From: Oceanospirillaceae bacterium
GTDB lineage: Bacteria; Pseudomonadota; Gammaproteobacteria; Pseudomonadales; Litoribrevibacteraceae
Reading direction: 5' to 3'
Length of the DNA stretch: 64,000 nucleotides
Assembly: GCA_015665455.1 (NCBI GenBank)
Contig: JADFAD010000006.1
Location: 248,001-312,000, forward strand
The notes under the pieces were generated by a model. That model did not search any database. It was not told the DNA's origin and saw only the letters and a program-made list of their open reading frames with translations. Positions 1 to 8,760 of this stretch are shown piece by piece (the stretch's first letter is position 1; the number at the start of each line of letters is the position of its first letter). The position numbers and the translations under genes are program-made.

Positions 1-18
1 GACTGCTAATTAATCTCC

Positions 19-57
19 CCTCTCAGCTCGTTAACGCAACATTAACGAGCTAAGAGG
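19..57. terminator. Long inverted repeat downstream of the phosphodiesterase gene
   Basis: A 10-bp perfect stem (25-34 with 42-51) around a 7-nt loop is extended by a further 5 bp (19-23 with 53-57) after one mismatch. It lies about 65 bp beyond the stop codon of the minus-strand gene ending at 122. No clear T-run follows on the minus strand, so it may be a weak terminator or an mRNA 3'-end stabiliser. Confidence 0.45.
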
Positions 58-121
58 TAAAAAATCCAAACGTTCATGTTCATACATTCATAAACATTAA
101 AAAGAACGCTGAATTCAACTG

Positions 122-1903
122 CTAAGGGTTTAACAAACCAGACCATGTACTGTTGTCGACTCGACGCGGATACCCTTCATCAACTTGATCATTAGAGATG
201 TCGTAACGCAAATACCGTTGACCTGTAAGAAACACATAACCTCGGTTGTCATTCCATTTAACAGCGGCTGTTATGTCCTTGGCATAATCCCCCATACCAG
301 GCCAAGTATCATCATTGATTGGCTTAGGATACCCCACATCCACGGAATCATTATCCAAGTCATAACGAACATAAGACCCGTCGGTTAGGAAGAAATAAAC
401 CTTGTTATTGTCCCAACTTAAAGCCGCTTCAAGCTGATCCTTATACTGTCCAAGTCCAGGCCATGTATCGTCATTTATCGGCTTCGGATAACCATCTCTT
501 ACTTCATCCGCGTGGTTGTCATAGCTTATATATTCGCCATTATTTAGAAAAAAGTAACTGGTGCCTGAATCTTTTTTAAAACTGGCATTAATTCGGTTTT
601 TATAATCGCCTAAACCCGGCCAAGTATTATCATTTGTTTCTTTTGGATAGCTGGAATCAGCTTTATCCGTTACTTTGTTATAACGAACGTACTTCGCATC
701 ATTTCTAAAGAAATACGCCTTAAAGAGATCTTTATCCAAACCGGCATCAATTTGATAGTTATTAAAACGTAGAGCGGCTGGAATCCCGTTCGTTTCAACC
801 ACGTAATCAACAACACCGACTTCATTTAAAGATGTGTCCGTCCACCCCTTATCCAACGCATTAACTTGATCAACCAAAACACCATTTCGATAAACGTTTG
901 CTGTCACATTTTCATTGCTGTACCAAGTAAAATCATTGACAGCCGATGGGTCTTGCATCAACTTTCTAGGTGCAAGTTGTCCCACGAGCGGGATACCATC
1001 CAAACGCCATTCAGGTTCAATTGAAATGCCTAAATGAGTCAAAACAGTCGGTACAATAGAGGTTTGGGAGGGGTAACCATAAAGGCCATCGAATTCTGAG
1101 TTAGGAATGTCTGAAATCTTTTGCCAGAACTCGGCGTTCATGGCTTCGTTTGCCCCGATGAAAATTGTTTTTTCTTCAACGGTTTGATTTCCATGGTGAC
1201 AGCCGACTATAGGTGTCCGGCCATGATCTGTCGTAACCAATACCAACCAATCATCATCTGTTTGCTGCTCTAATACTTCAATTCGATCGAGTAACGAACC
1301 GATTTGAGCGTCCACATCTGAAATAGATTTCTCATAAGCAGGGCCAAAGCAACTTTCATGGCCTGCATGATCTGGCTCATCTAAATGCAAAAATACAAAT
1401 TCGGCAGGGGAATTAGTGACCGTGTCCAATGCCTGATCAACAACATTCTGATCACTAATACCACTTTCTACTTGCTCGATGTTAGCGACTTCGTCTGCGA
1501 AAAAATTGGTATTAATCGGCGACCAATTAACTAAGCTAGAAATATACGCGTTCGGCTTTGCATCTTTGATTCGCTTAAACAGCCCAGGAAACTCAGGATT
1601 TGTTAGACCAGCACTGTTCGAATCCACCCCATGCTTAGACATCCAGACGCCTGTTAAAATAGAAGCCCAACCCGGCCCACTGATGGTTGGTTGTTCTGAA
1701 TCATAATCTTTTATACCCCCAGTATAGGCAGGGGTGATATTCAACCGGTCGAAATTTGGGGTGTTTACTTTGTGTAGCTGCTCCAGCTGCAAACCATCAA
1801 CCCCAACCAGAAGTACCTTGTTATCCGCATTAGAAATTTCAGTAAACGTAATCAAACTTATTCCTACTGCTAACCCTTTGGATAGCCTTGCCCACTTAAA
1901 CAT
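122..1903 (-). CDS. Secreted type I phosphodiesterase/alkaline phosphatase-family protein with C-terminal hemopexin-like repeats
   Basis: A 593-aa protein with a signal peptide (about residues 1-26). The catalytic domain belongs to the alkaline phosphatase/nucleotide pyrophosphatase superfamily. Metal ligands are seen in GVDG (D36), DEPDHAGH, TTDHGRT and GCHHG; by alignment with NPP enzymes the nucleophile should be Ser75 in PTISGPG. From about residue 375 to the end there are four hemopexin-type blades, each with a Y(V/I)xYD-like strand and a YPKPINDDTWPG-like linker. It probably cleaves phosphate mono- or diesters outside the cytoplasm. It is divergent from betI, which suggests (inference only) a choline-containing substrate. 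The exact substrate cannot be read from sequence. Confidence 0.85.
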   Translation of the reverse strand: MFKWARLSKGLAVGISLITFTEISNADNKVLLVGVDGLQLEQLHKVNTPNFDRLNITPAYTGGIKDYDSEQPTISGPGWASILTGVWMSKHGVDSNSAGLTNPEFPGLFKRIKDAKPNAYISSLVNWSPINTNFFADEVANIEQVESGISDQNVVDQALDTVTNSPAEFVFLHLDEPDHAGHESCFGPAYEKSISDVDAQIGSLLDRIEVLEQQTDDDWLVLVTTDHGRTPIVGCHHGNQTVEEKTIFIGANEAMNAEFWQKISDIPNSEFDGLYGYPSQTSIVPTVLTHLGISIEPEWRLDGIPLVGQLAPRKLMQDPSAVNDFTWYSNENVTANVYRNGVLVDQVNALDKGWTDTSLNEVGVVDYVVETNGIPAALRFNNYQIDAGLDKDLFKAYFFRNDAKYVRYNKVTDKADSSYPKETNDNTWPGLGDYKNRINASFKKDSGTSYFFLNNGEYISYDNHADEVRDGYPKPINDDTWPGLGQYKDQLEAALSWDNNKVYFFLTDGSYVRYDLDNDSVDVGYPKPINDDTWPGMGDYAKDITAAVKWNDNRGYVFLTGQRYLRYDISNDQVDEGYPRRVDNSTWSGLLNP

Positions 1904-2177
1904 ACATTGTCCTTATCAATTAAACTGGTTTATACCAGATAGAGACAATAACGCTCTATAATGACAACCAAATGAATAAATTATGATCGAACAATGTTAG
2001 ATGTGTGAATCAGAGATGGCTCCATTACTGGAGTAAGTAGATGAATATATGCTCACTTTTTAATAAAAATGAGCGCATCTGAAAGTTGATATTTATGATT
2101 CCAGCCTATAACATTCGTTGCTTCTGAACGCCCAAGTAGACTGCGTTTCCCCAGTATTTAACGAATCAAGCGACACC

Positions 2178-2810
2178 ATGCCTAAAGTTGGAATGAAACC
2201 TGTTCGTCGAGCCCAGCTCATTGAGGCCACTCTCGAGTCTGTAGATCAGTTTGGTTTACAAGCAACAACCGTCAGTACTATCAGTAAAATTGCGGGCGTA
2301 TCTACGGGGATTATCAGCCACTACTTTGGGGGTAAACAAGAGCTCATGGAAGCAACCGTTCGGTTTTTGCTTCAGTCCTTAAATGATGAGTTAATGATCC
2401 AACTGAAGATCCACGGAACGTCTCCGGTAAATCGTTTAGAAGCCATTATCGATACCAATTTCAGCCCATTTCAAACGTCAGAGAAAGGGACAAAAACATG
2501 GTTGGCCTTTTGGGCGCAGTCCATGCACGATGAAAGCCTTGCCCGACTGCAGCGAGTCAACGAACATCGATTGCTTTCAAATCTGAAATATTCGCTGAAA
2601 GAAGTGATTCCTAAAGACAAAGTAGAGCACACAGCCCAAGCCATCGCGGCGTTAATTGATGGCCTTTGGTTGCGCGGTGCGCTTAATGAAAAGTCCATTA
2701 ATGTCGAAAAAGCCTCAAAAATCTGTAAAGACTTTATCCACAAGAGCATTGAATACTATCAACTAAAAGAGCCAAATAACGCTCAGCCCCCCGCGACACA
2801 AGATCGTTAA
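2178..2810 (+). CDS. betI: TetR-family regulator, BetI type
   Basis: The first residues (MPKVGMKPVRRAQLIEATL) and the helix-turn-helix segment ending in GVSTGIISHYFGGK are characteristic of BetI, the choline-responsive repressor of glycine betaine synthesis genes. The ATG at 2178 is chosen because it gives the standard BetI N-terminus; an in-frame TTG at 2118 would only add 20 unrelated residues. The protein is 210 aa, close to the usual size. No betA, betB or betT lies beside it, so it is an orphan here. The only divergent partner is the secreted phosphodiesterase at 122-1903. Its stop codon overlaps that of the convergent rof gene by 3 bp. Confidence 0.85.
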   Translation: MPKVGMKPVRRAQLIEATLESVDQFGLQATTVSTISKIAGVSTGIISHYFGGKQELMEATVRFLLQSLNDELMIQLKIHGTSPVNRLEAIIDTNFSPFQTSEKGTKTWLAFWAQSMHDESLARLQRVNEHRLLSNLKYSLKEVIPKDKVEHTAQAIAALIDGLWLRGALNEKSINVEKASKICKDFIHKSIEYYQLKEPNNAQPPATQDR

Positions 2811-3061
2811 AAATCGATCTTGGTAAACTTAGCGCCTTTCGTTAAGACCGTCATGGACTGCAACGTCGACGTATCAATGTCTAATGTTTCATTATTGTCT
2901 GTTTGAAAAACTAAAAACTCTTCTTTGGTTTTAGCGGTTTTCGTTGTCTTTGGGACGCCCACATGCACATCTCCAGATACCAATAACAGTTCAACCTGAT
3001 ATTGGTACATGCACGCAATTTCAAGATAATCATGTAAATCACAGCTAATAACTTTAGTCAT
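2807..3061 (-). CDS. rof: Rof-like Rho-binding antiterminator
   Basis: An 84-aa protein that starts with the ISCDLHDYLEIACMY segment and ends in a small Sm-like beta barrel, matching the Rof (YaeO) family. Rof binds Rho and reduces Rho-dependent termination. A GGA-rich ribosome site lies about 8 nt upstream of the ATG at 3061. It is downstream of trxC on the same strand with a 39-bp gap, so the two may be co-transcribed. Its 3' end overlaps the betI stop codon. Confidence 0.7.
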   Translation of the reverse strand: MTKVISCDLHDYLEIACMYQYQVELLLVSGDVHVGVPKTTKTAKTKEEFLVFQTDNNETLDIDTSTLQSMTVLTKGAKFTKIDF

Positions 3062-3100
3062 AAATAATTCCTTTTAATAAAGACCTTCAACGTACTATTT

Positions 3101-3538
3101 TTAACCCACACCCTGTTGCTTTAGCCACTGCTTTAATTGCGAAGAAGACATTGCCCCAGCCATGCGAGCAACCTCTTTACCGTGTTTAAATAGGATTAAA
3201 GTAGGAATGGATCGAATCTTCCAACGGGCAGCAACTTGTTGATGCGCTTCCGTATTCAATTTAGCCAAACGAACGTTGGGTTCCAGTTCTTTCGCTGCTT
3301 TTTCAAACGTAGGCGCAAAGCTTTTGCATGGACCACACCAAGGCGCCCAACAGTCAACCAACACAGGGATTTCATTGTGGGTTACCGTAGCAACGACATT
3401 CGATGCGGTCAGCTCCATCGGTTTGCCGCTAAAAATAGGCTTTTTGCATTTACCACAGCTAGGCTTATCAGAAAGACGATCGCTTGGTAGACGGTTTGAT
3501 GCATTACACTTTGGACAAGTAACCTTGGTCGTAGACAT
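3101..3538 (-). CDS. trxC: Thioredoxin 2 with N-terminal zinc ribbon
   Basis: A 145-aa cytoplasmic oxidoreductase. The N-terminus carries two CxxC pairs (C8/C11 and C28/C31), the zinc-binding ribbon that separates TrxC from TrxA. A thioredoxin fold follows with the WCGPC active site (C68/C71) and the cis-proline motif RSIPT. It reduces protein disulfides and is typically linked to oxidative stress. It precedes rof on the same strand. There is nothing unusual in the sequence. Confidence 0.95.
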   Translation of the reverse strand: MSTTKVTCPKCNASNRLPSDRLSDKPSCGKCKKPIFSGKPMELTASNVVATVTHNEIPVLVDCWAPWCGPCKSFAPTFEKAAKELEPNVRLAKLNTEAHQQVAARWKIRSIPTLILFKHGKEVARMAGAMSSSQLKQWLKQQGVG

Positions 3539-3647
3539 AGAAGACTTCTTTAAAAATAGTGTTATAAAAGGCTTATTGTATCAAGACTTGTAGTAAACCC
3601 TCCAAACGAAAAGTTCACAGAACAAGAAAAATAACGAAGGAACACCT

Positions 3648-4490
3648 ATGAACACTGGAAAGCTATACCGAAAGTCCGCATTTACTACAGACCCTAATGG
3701 AGGAAACCCCGCTGGCGTATGGATTGGAAAAGCGCTGCCAACCGAAGAGGAAATGCAGCGCATTGCAGCAGAGGTAGGGTATTCTGAAACCGCGTTTGTC
3801 GCTCCTGATCAAGGTAGCCAACGGGATATTCGCTACTTTAGTCCTGAGATAGAAGTGCCCTTCTGTGGCCATGCGACCATCGCCACGGGCGTAACCTTAG
3901 GGGAACTGGATGGCGATGGCATATTCAATCTGTCCACGCGAGTTGGACACGTGCCTGTGGAAGTCTCCACGAAGAATGGCCAGTCAGAAGCAGCACTTAC
4001 CTCGGTTGATCCCAAATACACAGACGCCACCAGCGAATTAGTTTCAGAAGTAATGAGCATTCTAGGTTGGAACTTATCGGATTTGGATGAGACGATACCT
4101 CCAGCCAAAGCTTTTGCTGGCGCATGGCATTTGGTACTGGCATTGAATAGCGAAGAAACGTTAGCAAACTTATCTTATAAGTTCGATGATCTAAAAACAG
4201 TGATGCAAAGAGAAGACTTAACAACCGTCCAGCTTATCCATCGCAAAGATCAAAACACATTTCTGTCTCGTAATCCCTTCCCTGTTGGTGGCGTGATAGA
4301 AGACCCAGCAACAGGCGCCGCAGCCGCTGCGTTCTCAGGTTACCTTCGAGAAGCAAAACTCATCAACACGCCTGCCAATATATTAATTCGACAAGGAGAA
4401 ACCATGGGCAGACCAAGCCGACTTAGCATAGAGATCCCCACCTCTGGAGGCATAATAGTGAAAGGCAATGCGGTGACCATAGAAGCATAA
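3648..4490 (+). CDS. PhzF-family isomerase/epimerase
   Basis: A 280-aa protein with the features of the PhzF (phenazine biosynthesis-like) diaminopimelate-epimerase fold: DPNGGNPAGV near the start, GYSETAFV with the probable catalytic Glu47, EVPFCGHATIATG, and the C-terminal DPATGAAAAAFSGYL. No other phenazine genes are present, so this is a generic family member of unknown substrate. A GAAGGA ribosome site lies about 8 nt before the ATG. It is convergent with the dehalogenase gene, from which a hairpin at 4505-4529 separates it. Confidence 0.9.
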   Translation: MNTGKLYRKSAFTTDPNGGNPAGVWIGKALPTEEEMQRIAAEVGYSETAFVAPDQGSQRDIRYFSPEIEVPFCGHATIATGVTLGELDGDGIFNLSTRVGHVPVEVSTKNGQSEAALTSVDPKYTDATSELVSEVMSILGWNLSDLDETIPPAKAFAGAWHLVLALNSEETLANLSYKFDDLKTVMQREDLTTVQLIHRKDQNTFLSRNPFPVGGVIEDPATGAAAAAFSGYLREAKLINTPANILIRQGETMGRPSRLSIEIPTSGGIIVKGNAVTIEA

Positions 4491-4504
4491 CCATCAAACA
4501 GAAT

Positions 4505-4529
4505 GCTCCCCTAGCGCTGTAAGGGGAGC
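4505..4529. terminator. Hairpin between convergent phzF-like and dehalogenase genes
   Basis: An 8-bp GC-rich stem (GCTCCCCT at 4505-4512 with AGGGGAGC at 4522-4529) and a 9-nt loop sit between two converging stop codons. T-runs are weak on both sides. It probably acts as a shared transcription end. Confidence 0.5.
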
Positions 4530-4535
4530 GCTCAA

Positions 4536-5468
4536 TTATAACTCGCAGCTTTCGGCCAACAATTCATTCACAGCTTTTGCAAATTCTTGAGGCGAATCCT
4601 CTTGTAGGAAGTGCCCGCCTTGCAATGTCTGGTGGTTCAACCCCACACTGCCCGGTACACGTTCTCGCATGTATGAGTCACCACCACGCGTAATAGGATC
4701 ACCATTACTGAAGGTTGTTAGAAACGGTTTTTTCCATTTATACAACACTTCCCAGGCATCTCGGTTGGCAGGCGTGGCAGGATCATCCGGGGTAACAGGC
4801 ACCAGTTTAGGAAATGCCCTCGTCCCCGCTTTATATTGTTTCGAAGGGAATGGCGCGTCATACGCTTTCTGTTCTGCTGTGGATAACTTTTTAAACGTAC
4901 CAGAAGCAACTATCTTACTGATAGGAAACCATGGGCTGTATAACGCGAAGGTCTTCCATGCATGAAACGCCAGCGGTACCGGTTGATCACCCGTAGGTAA
5001 CATGCCATTTCCCACAACGATGGCTTTAAATCGCGATTCGTTTTCAGCGGCCAATCGCAGACCAATTAATGATCCCCAGTCCTGACAGACCAAGGTTATG
5101 TTCTTTAAATCCAATTGATCAATCAGGCTTTGCATCCAATCCATATGGCTCTGGTAGCTGTACGATTTTATATCAATGGGTTTGTCTGACTTACCAAACC
5201 CAATCAAATCTGGCGCAATAACACGATGCCCAGCAGCGGCACAGATCGGAATCATATTTCGATATAGATACGACCAACTGGGTTCACCATGAAGCATTAG
5301 AATAGGGTCGGCATCTTTTGGGCCTTCATCCACATAGTGCATTCTCATGGCTTGCTGAGCACCTGAGGCTATATTTACTCCTTCCCGTAAATCCAAGTAA
5401 TTCGGTGCAAACGGGTAGCCAATCAAGCGATCAAAGCTCGCTTCTGGCGTTCGTATAAATCGCATCAT
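4536..5468 (-). CDS. Haloalkane dehalogenase, subfamily I (alpha/beta hydrolase)
   Basis: A 310-aa alpha/beta hydrolase with the haloalkane dehalogenase signature. The oxyanion motif HGEPSWSYLYR (60-70) is followed by VCQDWGS, which holds the Asp130 nucleophile with the adjacent halide-binding Trp131. A cap-domain Trp171 is placed like the second halide-binding tryptophan of DhlA. Asp257 (NGDPIT) and His286 (GGHFLQED) complete an Asp-Asp-His triad typical of subfamily I. It would hydrolyse halogenated alkanes to alcohols in the cytoplasm. The natural substrate is not evident, and no haloacid dehalogenase gene is close by. Confidence 0.88.
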   Translation of the reverse strand: MMRFIRTPEASFDRLIGYPFAPNYLDLREGVNIASGAQQAMRMHYVDEGPKDADPILMLHGEPSWSYLYRNMIPICAAAGHRVIAPDLIGFGKSDKPIDIKSYSYQSHMDWMQSLIDQLDLKNITLVCQDWGSLIGLRLAAENESRFKAIVVGNGMLPTGDQPVPLAFHAWKTFALYSPWFPISKIVASGTFKKLSTAEQKAYDAPFPSKQYKAGTRAFPKLVPVTPDDPATPANRDAWEVLYKWKKPFLTTFSNGDPITRGGDSYMRERVPGSVGLNHQTLQGGHFLQEDSPQEFAKAVNELLAESCEL

Positions 5469-5933
5469 GAAAAATCCATTTTGATTCGGTAGTTTTTTAT
5501 GTGGCCTTTTTTAATTCGGTCTTTTTTATTCGATAGCTTTTGTTTCGATAAGCTTATATTTCAATAGTTAAAGACTGATCTGCTGATAAGCCTGAGTAAT
5601 TAAATCAAACACCGAATTGAACTGTTTAGAAGTATTATCCATATAAAACGACATCCTTAATCAGGTAGGTAACACTAAGACTAGTCGTTTCTCATGAATT
5701 CTCCTGACAAATTTAATTTTCTTATCAATCCTGTACATGTCAGTAAAACCGATATAAGGGTTACAGAAAGACGCCTCTACTCTTAAAACCAATCCCTGTA
5801 TGAATTATGATCAAACTATTGATTTAGACCAATTAGTCAGTTGGCTGCTCATGGCTATATACTAATGTGATTAAGCGACCAGCCTGTCGCAATCACACAA
5901 AAAACCTCAGACAAATAGTCAATCGGAGTGATT
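5469..5933. other. Intergenic region with degenerate 15-bp repeats
   Basis: The stretch upstream of both flanking divergent genes holds no credible ORF. Around 5480-5550 there are imperfect copies of a T-run followed by an ATTCGGT/ATTCGAT motif, about 15 bp apart. A GGAG ribosome site (5925-5928) fits the ATG at 5934. A TATACT box lies at 5858-5863, but no well-spaced -35 was found. Confidence 0.4.
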
Positions 5934-8039
5934 ATGAAAACAGTAGTAAGCATCAGTTTGGGAAGCGACGAGCTTGACTACGATTTCCAAACCAGTTTGT
6001 TAAATCAAAAGTTCAGAGTTCTTCGAATCGGAACGAACAAAGACCTAGAAAAAGCGGAAGCCTTAGTCAAAGAATGGCAAGACAAAGCAGACGTGATAGG
6101 TCTTGGTAAAGTACGAGAACATTACAGCGTTGGTACGCGTAACTTTGTTCAGAAGACCACTCGACAATTAGAAAACCTTGTAAAAAAGATCTCTGTAACA
6201 ACGGGTTCAATGCTTCGAGGGATATTGCACGAATGGGCCATTCGACATACACAAATTGCTCAAAATAACTTCTTTAATAACTCGCGTGTTATTTTCTTCA
6301 ATGGCGTTGCGAATTACAAAGCAGCCAACGTACTGAGTGAATTCACGAATAACATTTCTTTTGCAGACCCCGTTATTCAACTCGGCGTGCCTAAACTGCT
6401 TACGTCGCTTCGCGGCCTTGAGTTGTACGCTGCGGGCACTCACCCGCTGAATAAATGGTCACCACCTCACGTCCTTTCACCCAGTGTTGCACCGGTGAAA
6501 GAATGGAACCGATTTATCGTAAAAAAAGCTTCCCAAAAAGCGGATGTGATTGCCGCGTCTTATGAAGATATCGAACATTTTTCTTTGGAAGAGCTTGCAG
6601 GAAAAACACTCCTGACCTCCACTGTTTCTGATGCTCGCTTGGAAACGCTTAGAGAGAAAGGCGTCAATATGGTGGTCGACATCTGCCCGCAACTGTTTGA
6701 CGTGAATGTTGGGGTGAATGTCATCGAAGCGATGATTCTGGCGGCATTAAACAAACAGCAAGGCGAGTTAACCCACGACGACTACTTAGAGATTTTAGAA
6801 ACCTTAGAAGCAGAGCCTAGAATTCTTTACCCTTCAGGCTACAAACGCGTCAATCGATTTGCCTTTGTGATTCACCCTTTGTCCCAGCAATATTTCAGAA
6901 ATTCAAAACCTTTGGATTTCATTGCTCAATTTTCTCCTCCGGTCGTCATGAATACGGTAGAAAAGGCCATGGCCTACGCACCGCCTTTTGTTTACTCCCA
7001 TGTAAAAGGCATTAAATCCCCTACGGGCGATGAAGCCGAAGGCTGGTTAATTTCAGTAGGAGGGACGCCCAAAGAAATCATGTCTCACAGCCCAGAGTTT
7101 ACTTACCGTCGCCTTCTCGCTGCAGCAGAATTGGCAAAAAAAATGGGAGCACAAATAATGGGACTGGGCGCATTCACAAAGGTCGTTGGAGACGCTGGCG
7201 TGACTGTCGCCAAACGTGCGCCATTACCTATCACGACCGGTAACAGCTACAGCGCTTCTGGCGCATTATGGGCTGCTAACGATGCAGCCAGACGATTAGG
7301 GCTGGTCGACATCAGTAAGAAGGGGAAGGTAAAAGGAAACGCCATGGTCGTAGGCGCAACCGGTGCCATTGGTTCTGTATGCGCGCGTCTACTCGCCAAA
7401 GCCGTTGAAGAGATATATCTAGTTGCACCAGAAAGCGCAAAGTTATTGGCTTTGAAAGAAGCCATTCTTCAAGAAACGCCCGAAGCAACCATTCACCTAT
7501 CGACCAACGCCAATAAAAACCTAGGCGATATGGACATCATCGTCACAGCAACGTCAGGGGCAGGTAAAAAGATCCTCGACATCATGAAAGTGAAGCCCGG
7601 CTGTGTCATTACCGATGTTGCTAGACCTCTGGACATCCCCGCCAGTGAAGTGGCGAAAAGACCCGATGTATTGGTCATTGAATCGGGAGAAATAGAATTG
7701 CCCGGTAATGTTCAAATGAAAAACATCGGGCTACCAGACAACGTGGCATACGCCTGTTTGGCAGAAACCATAGTGCTGGCACTCGAAGGTCGTTATGAAA
7801 ACTTCACCCTTGGTCGAAACATTGAGTGGGAGAAAGTGAAAGAGATTTATCAGATGGGGCTCAAGCATGGCATGAAGCTCGCCGCGATATCAGGCGTAAG
7901 TGGCGTCTACAGCGATGAAGATTTAGCCCGTATCCGTAAGTTTGCATTGGAAGCACGTTCAAAACAAGACGCCAAAAAGCGACCCAATGTACTTAGTATG
8001 AATAAACGAAAGGCAACTAAAAAAACGGCAACGTCTTAA
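5934..8039 (+). CDS. Large dehydrogenase-like protein with a C-terminal acyl-ACP-reductase-like half
   Basis: A 701-aa protein; the ATG at 5934 is preferred over a GTG two codons earlier because GGAG lies 5 nt upstream of it. The C-terminal half (about residue 335 onward) resembles cyanobacterial long-chain acyl-ACP reductase (AAR, COG5322). It has the TTGNSYSASG motif (about 433-442), a Rossmann nucleotide site VVGATGAIG (about 471-479), and AYACLAE with Cys608 at the place of the AAR thioester cysteine. LGRNIEWEKVKEIYQMGLKHG matches the AAR end. The first 330 residues are a separate domain that I do not recognise; it contains an NGVANYKAANV segment and a DICPQLFDVNVGVNVIEA segment. Reduction of an acyl thioester to aldehyde is inferred, not shown. 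Confidence 0.7.
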   Translation: MKTVVSISLGSDELDYDFQTSLLNQKFRVLRIGTNKDLEKAEALVKEWQDKADVIGLGKVREHYSVGTRNFVQKTTRQLENLVKKISVTTGSMLRGILHEWAIRHTQIAQNNFFNNSRVIFFNGVANYKAANVLSEFTNNISFADPVIQLGVPKLLTSLRGLELYAAGTHPLNKWSPPHVLSPSVAPVKEWNRFIVKKASQKADVIAASYEDIEHFSLEELAGKTLLTSTVSDARLETLREKGVNMVVDICPQLFDVNVGVNVIEAMILAALNKQQGELTHDDYLEILETLEAEPRILYPSGYKRVNRFAFVIHPLSQQYFRNSKPLDFIAQFSPPVVMNTVEKAMAYAPPFVYSHVKGIKSPTGDEAEGWLISVGGTPKEIMSHSPEFTYRRLLAAAELAKKMGAQIMGLGAFTKVVGDAGVTVAKRAPLPITTGNSYSASGALWAANDAARRLGLVDISKKGKVKGNAMVVGATGAIGSVCARLLAKAVEEIYLVAPESAKLLALKEAILQETPEATIHLSTNANKNLGDMDIIVTATSGAGKKILDIMKVKPGCVITDVARPLDIPASEVAKRPDVLVIESGEIELPGNVQMKNIGLPDNVAYACLAETIVLALEGRYENFTLGRNIEWEKVKEIYQMGLKHGMKLAAISGVSGVYSDEDLARIRKFALEARSKQDAKKRPNVLSMNKRKATKKTATS

Positions 8040-8070
8040 TCCCCCTGCGCTTCATTTAAAATGACCATTT

Positions 8071-8101
8071 AAAAGGCAGCCAAGTTACAGGGCTGTCTTT
8101 T
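8071..8101 (+). terminator. Rho-independent terminator after the AAR-like gene
   Basis: An 11-bp stem (8071-8081 with 8091-8101, one G-T pair) with a 9-nt loop ends in TTTT, 32 bp after the stop codon at 8039. Confidence 0.8.
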
Positions 8102-8760
8102 ACCTTATCTCATCTGCCCTATTCATGTTTCAGCCTTTCAGTTGGTTTCACGCCCGAGTATTTATTTCATTTCAATCCATTCAATTCAATCAATAGCTTC
8201 GCTTTTAGCACAGTGTTACCGATGTGCGTTACCGGGTAACACAACATACCGTCTAAAATATGGAACACAGGTAACAAAGCGATGTTTCAATTTCAATTTA
8301 GTTCCTCATGAAAAAACTAATCTTTTGATTTCCTTAGTTTTTTCATATTTGGCACACCAATCGCAATATACTTAGTAAGAACAACAAAAAATGATGCAAT
8401 TCGGTTTCACAAATAAAAATAAAAATAGAAACTCAGGATTGACGCTCAAAAATAAAAATAAAAAGCGAGCAGAAAAACCTTATGAGCCCGTCAGGGCTCA
8501 CCACCTTCTCTTTACAATTTCTCTCCCTAATTTCTTTTATCTAACTTATATCCTCCTTGAATAGCATGCAGTTCTGAAATTAATTAATCGTCTTCCTAAA
8601 TACCGTTCCCGCACTTCACTTCACAAAAACCAATACAACAAAAGACTATGCCCTGTCTTCGTTGCTACCCAATAATTTACGCATCGAAACCGCACCAACC
8701 TGAATAAGAACAACTACACTACTTTCTATGCTTGAACGAATTGAGTAACAAGGTAATTTT
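8102..8760. other. Long AT-rich intergenic region
   Basis: No believable gene was found in about 660 bp; the possible ORFs lack ribosome sites and have unlikely composition. Two copies of an A-rich AAATAAAAATAAAAA tract occur near 8411-8428 and 8448-8465. A 7-bp hairpin with a GTCA loop (8483-8489 with 8494-8500) follows. A small RNA cannot be ruled out. An AAGG ribosome site precedes the next ATG at 8761. Confidence 0.4.
8483..8500. terminator. Short perfect hairpin in the intergenic region
   Basis: TGAGCCC (8483-8489) pairs with GGGCTCA (8494-8500) across a 4-nt GTCA loop. It lies downstream of A-rich tracts. No T-run follows, so its role is unclear. Confidence 0.3.

Noticed and set aside
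8142..8375. 77-codon ORF in the long intergenic region
   Set aside because: No ribosome site, unlikely composition, AT-rich surroundings.
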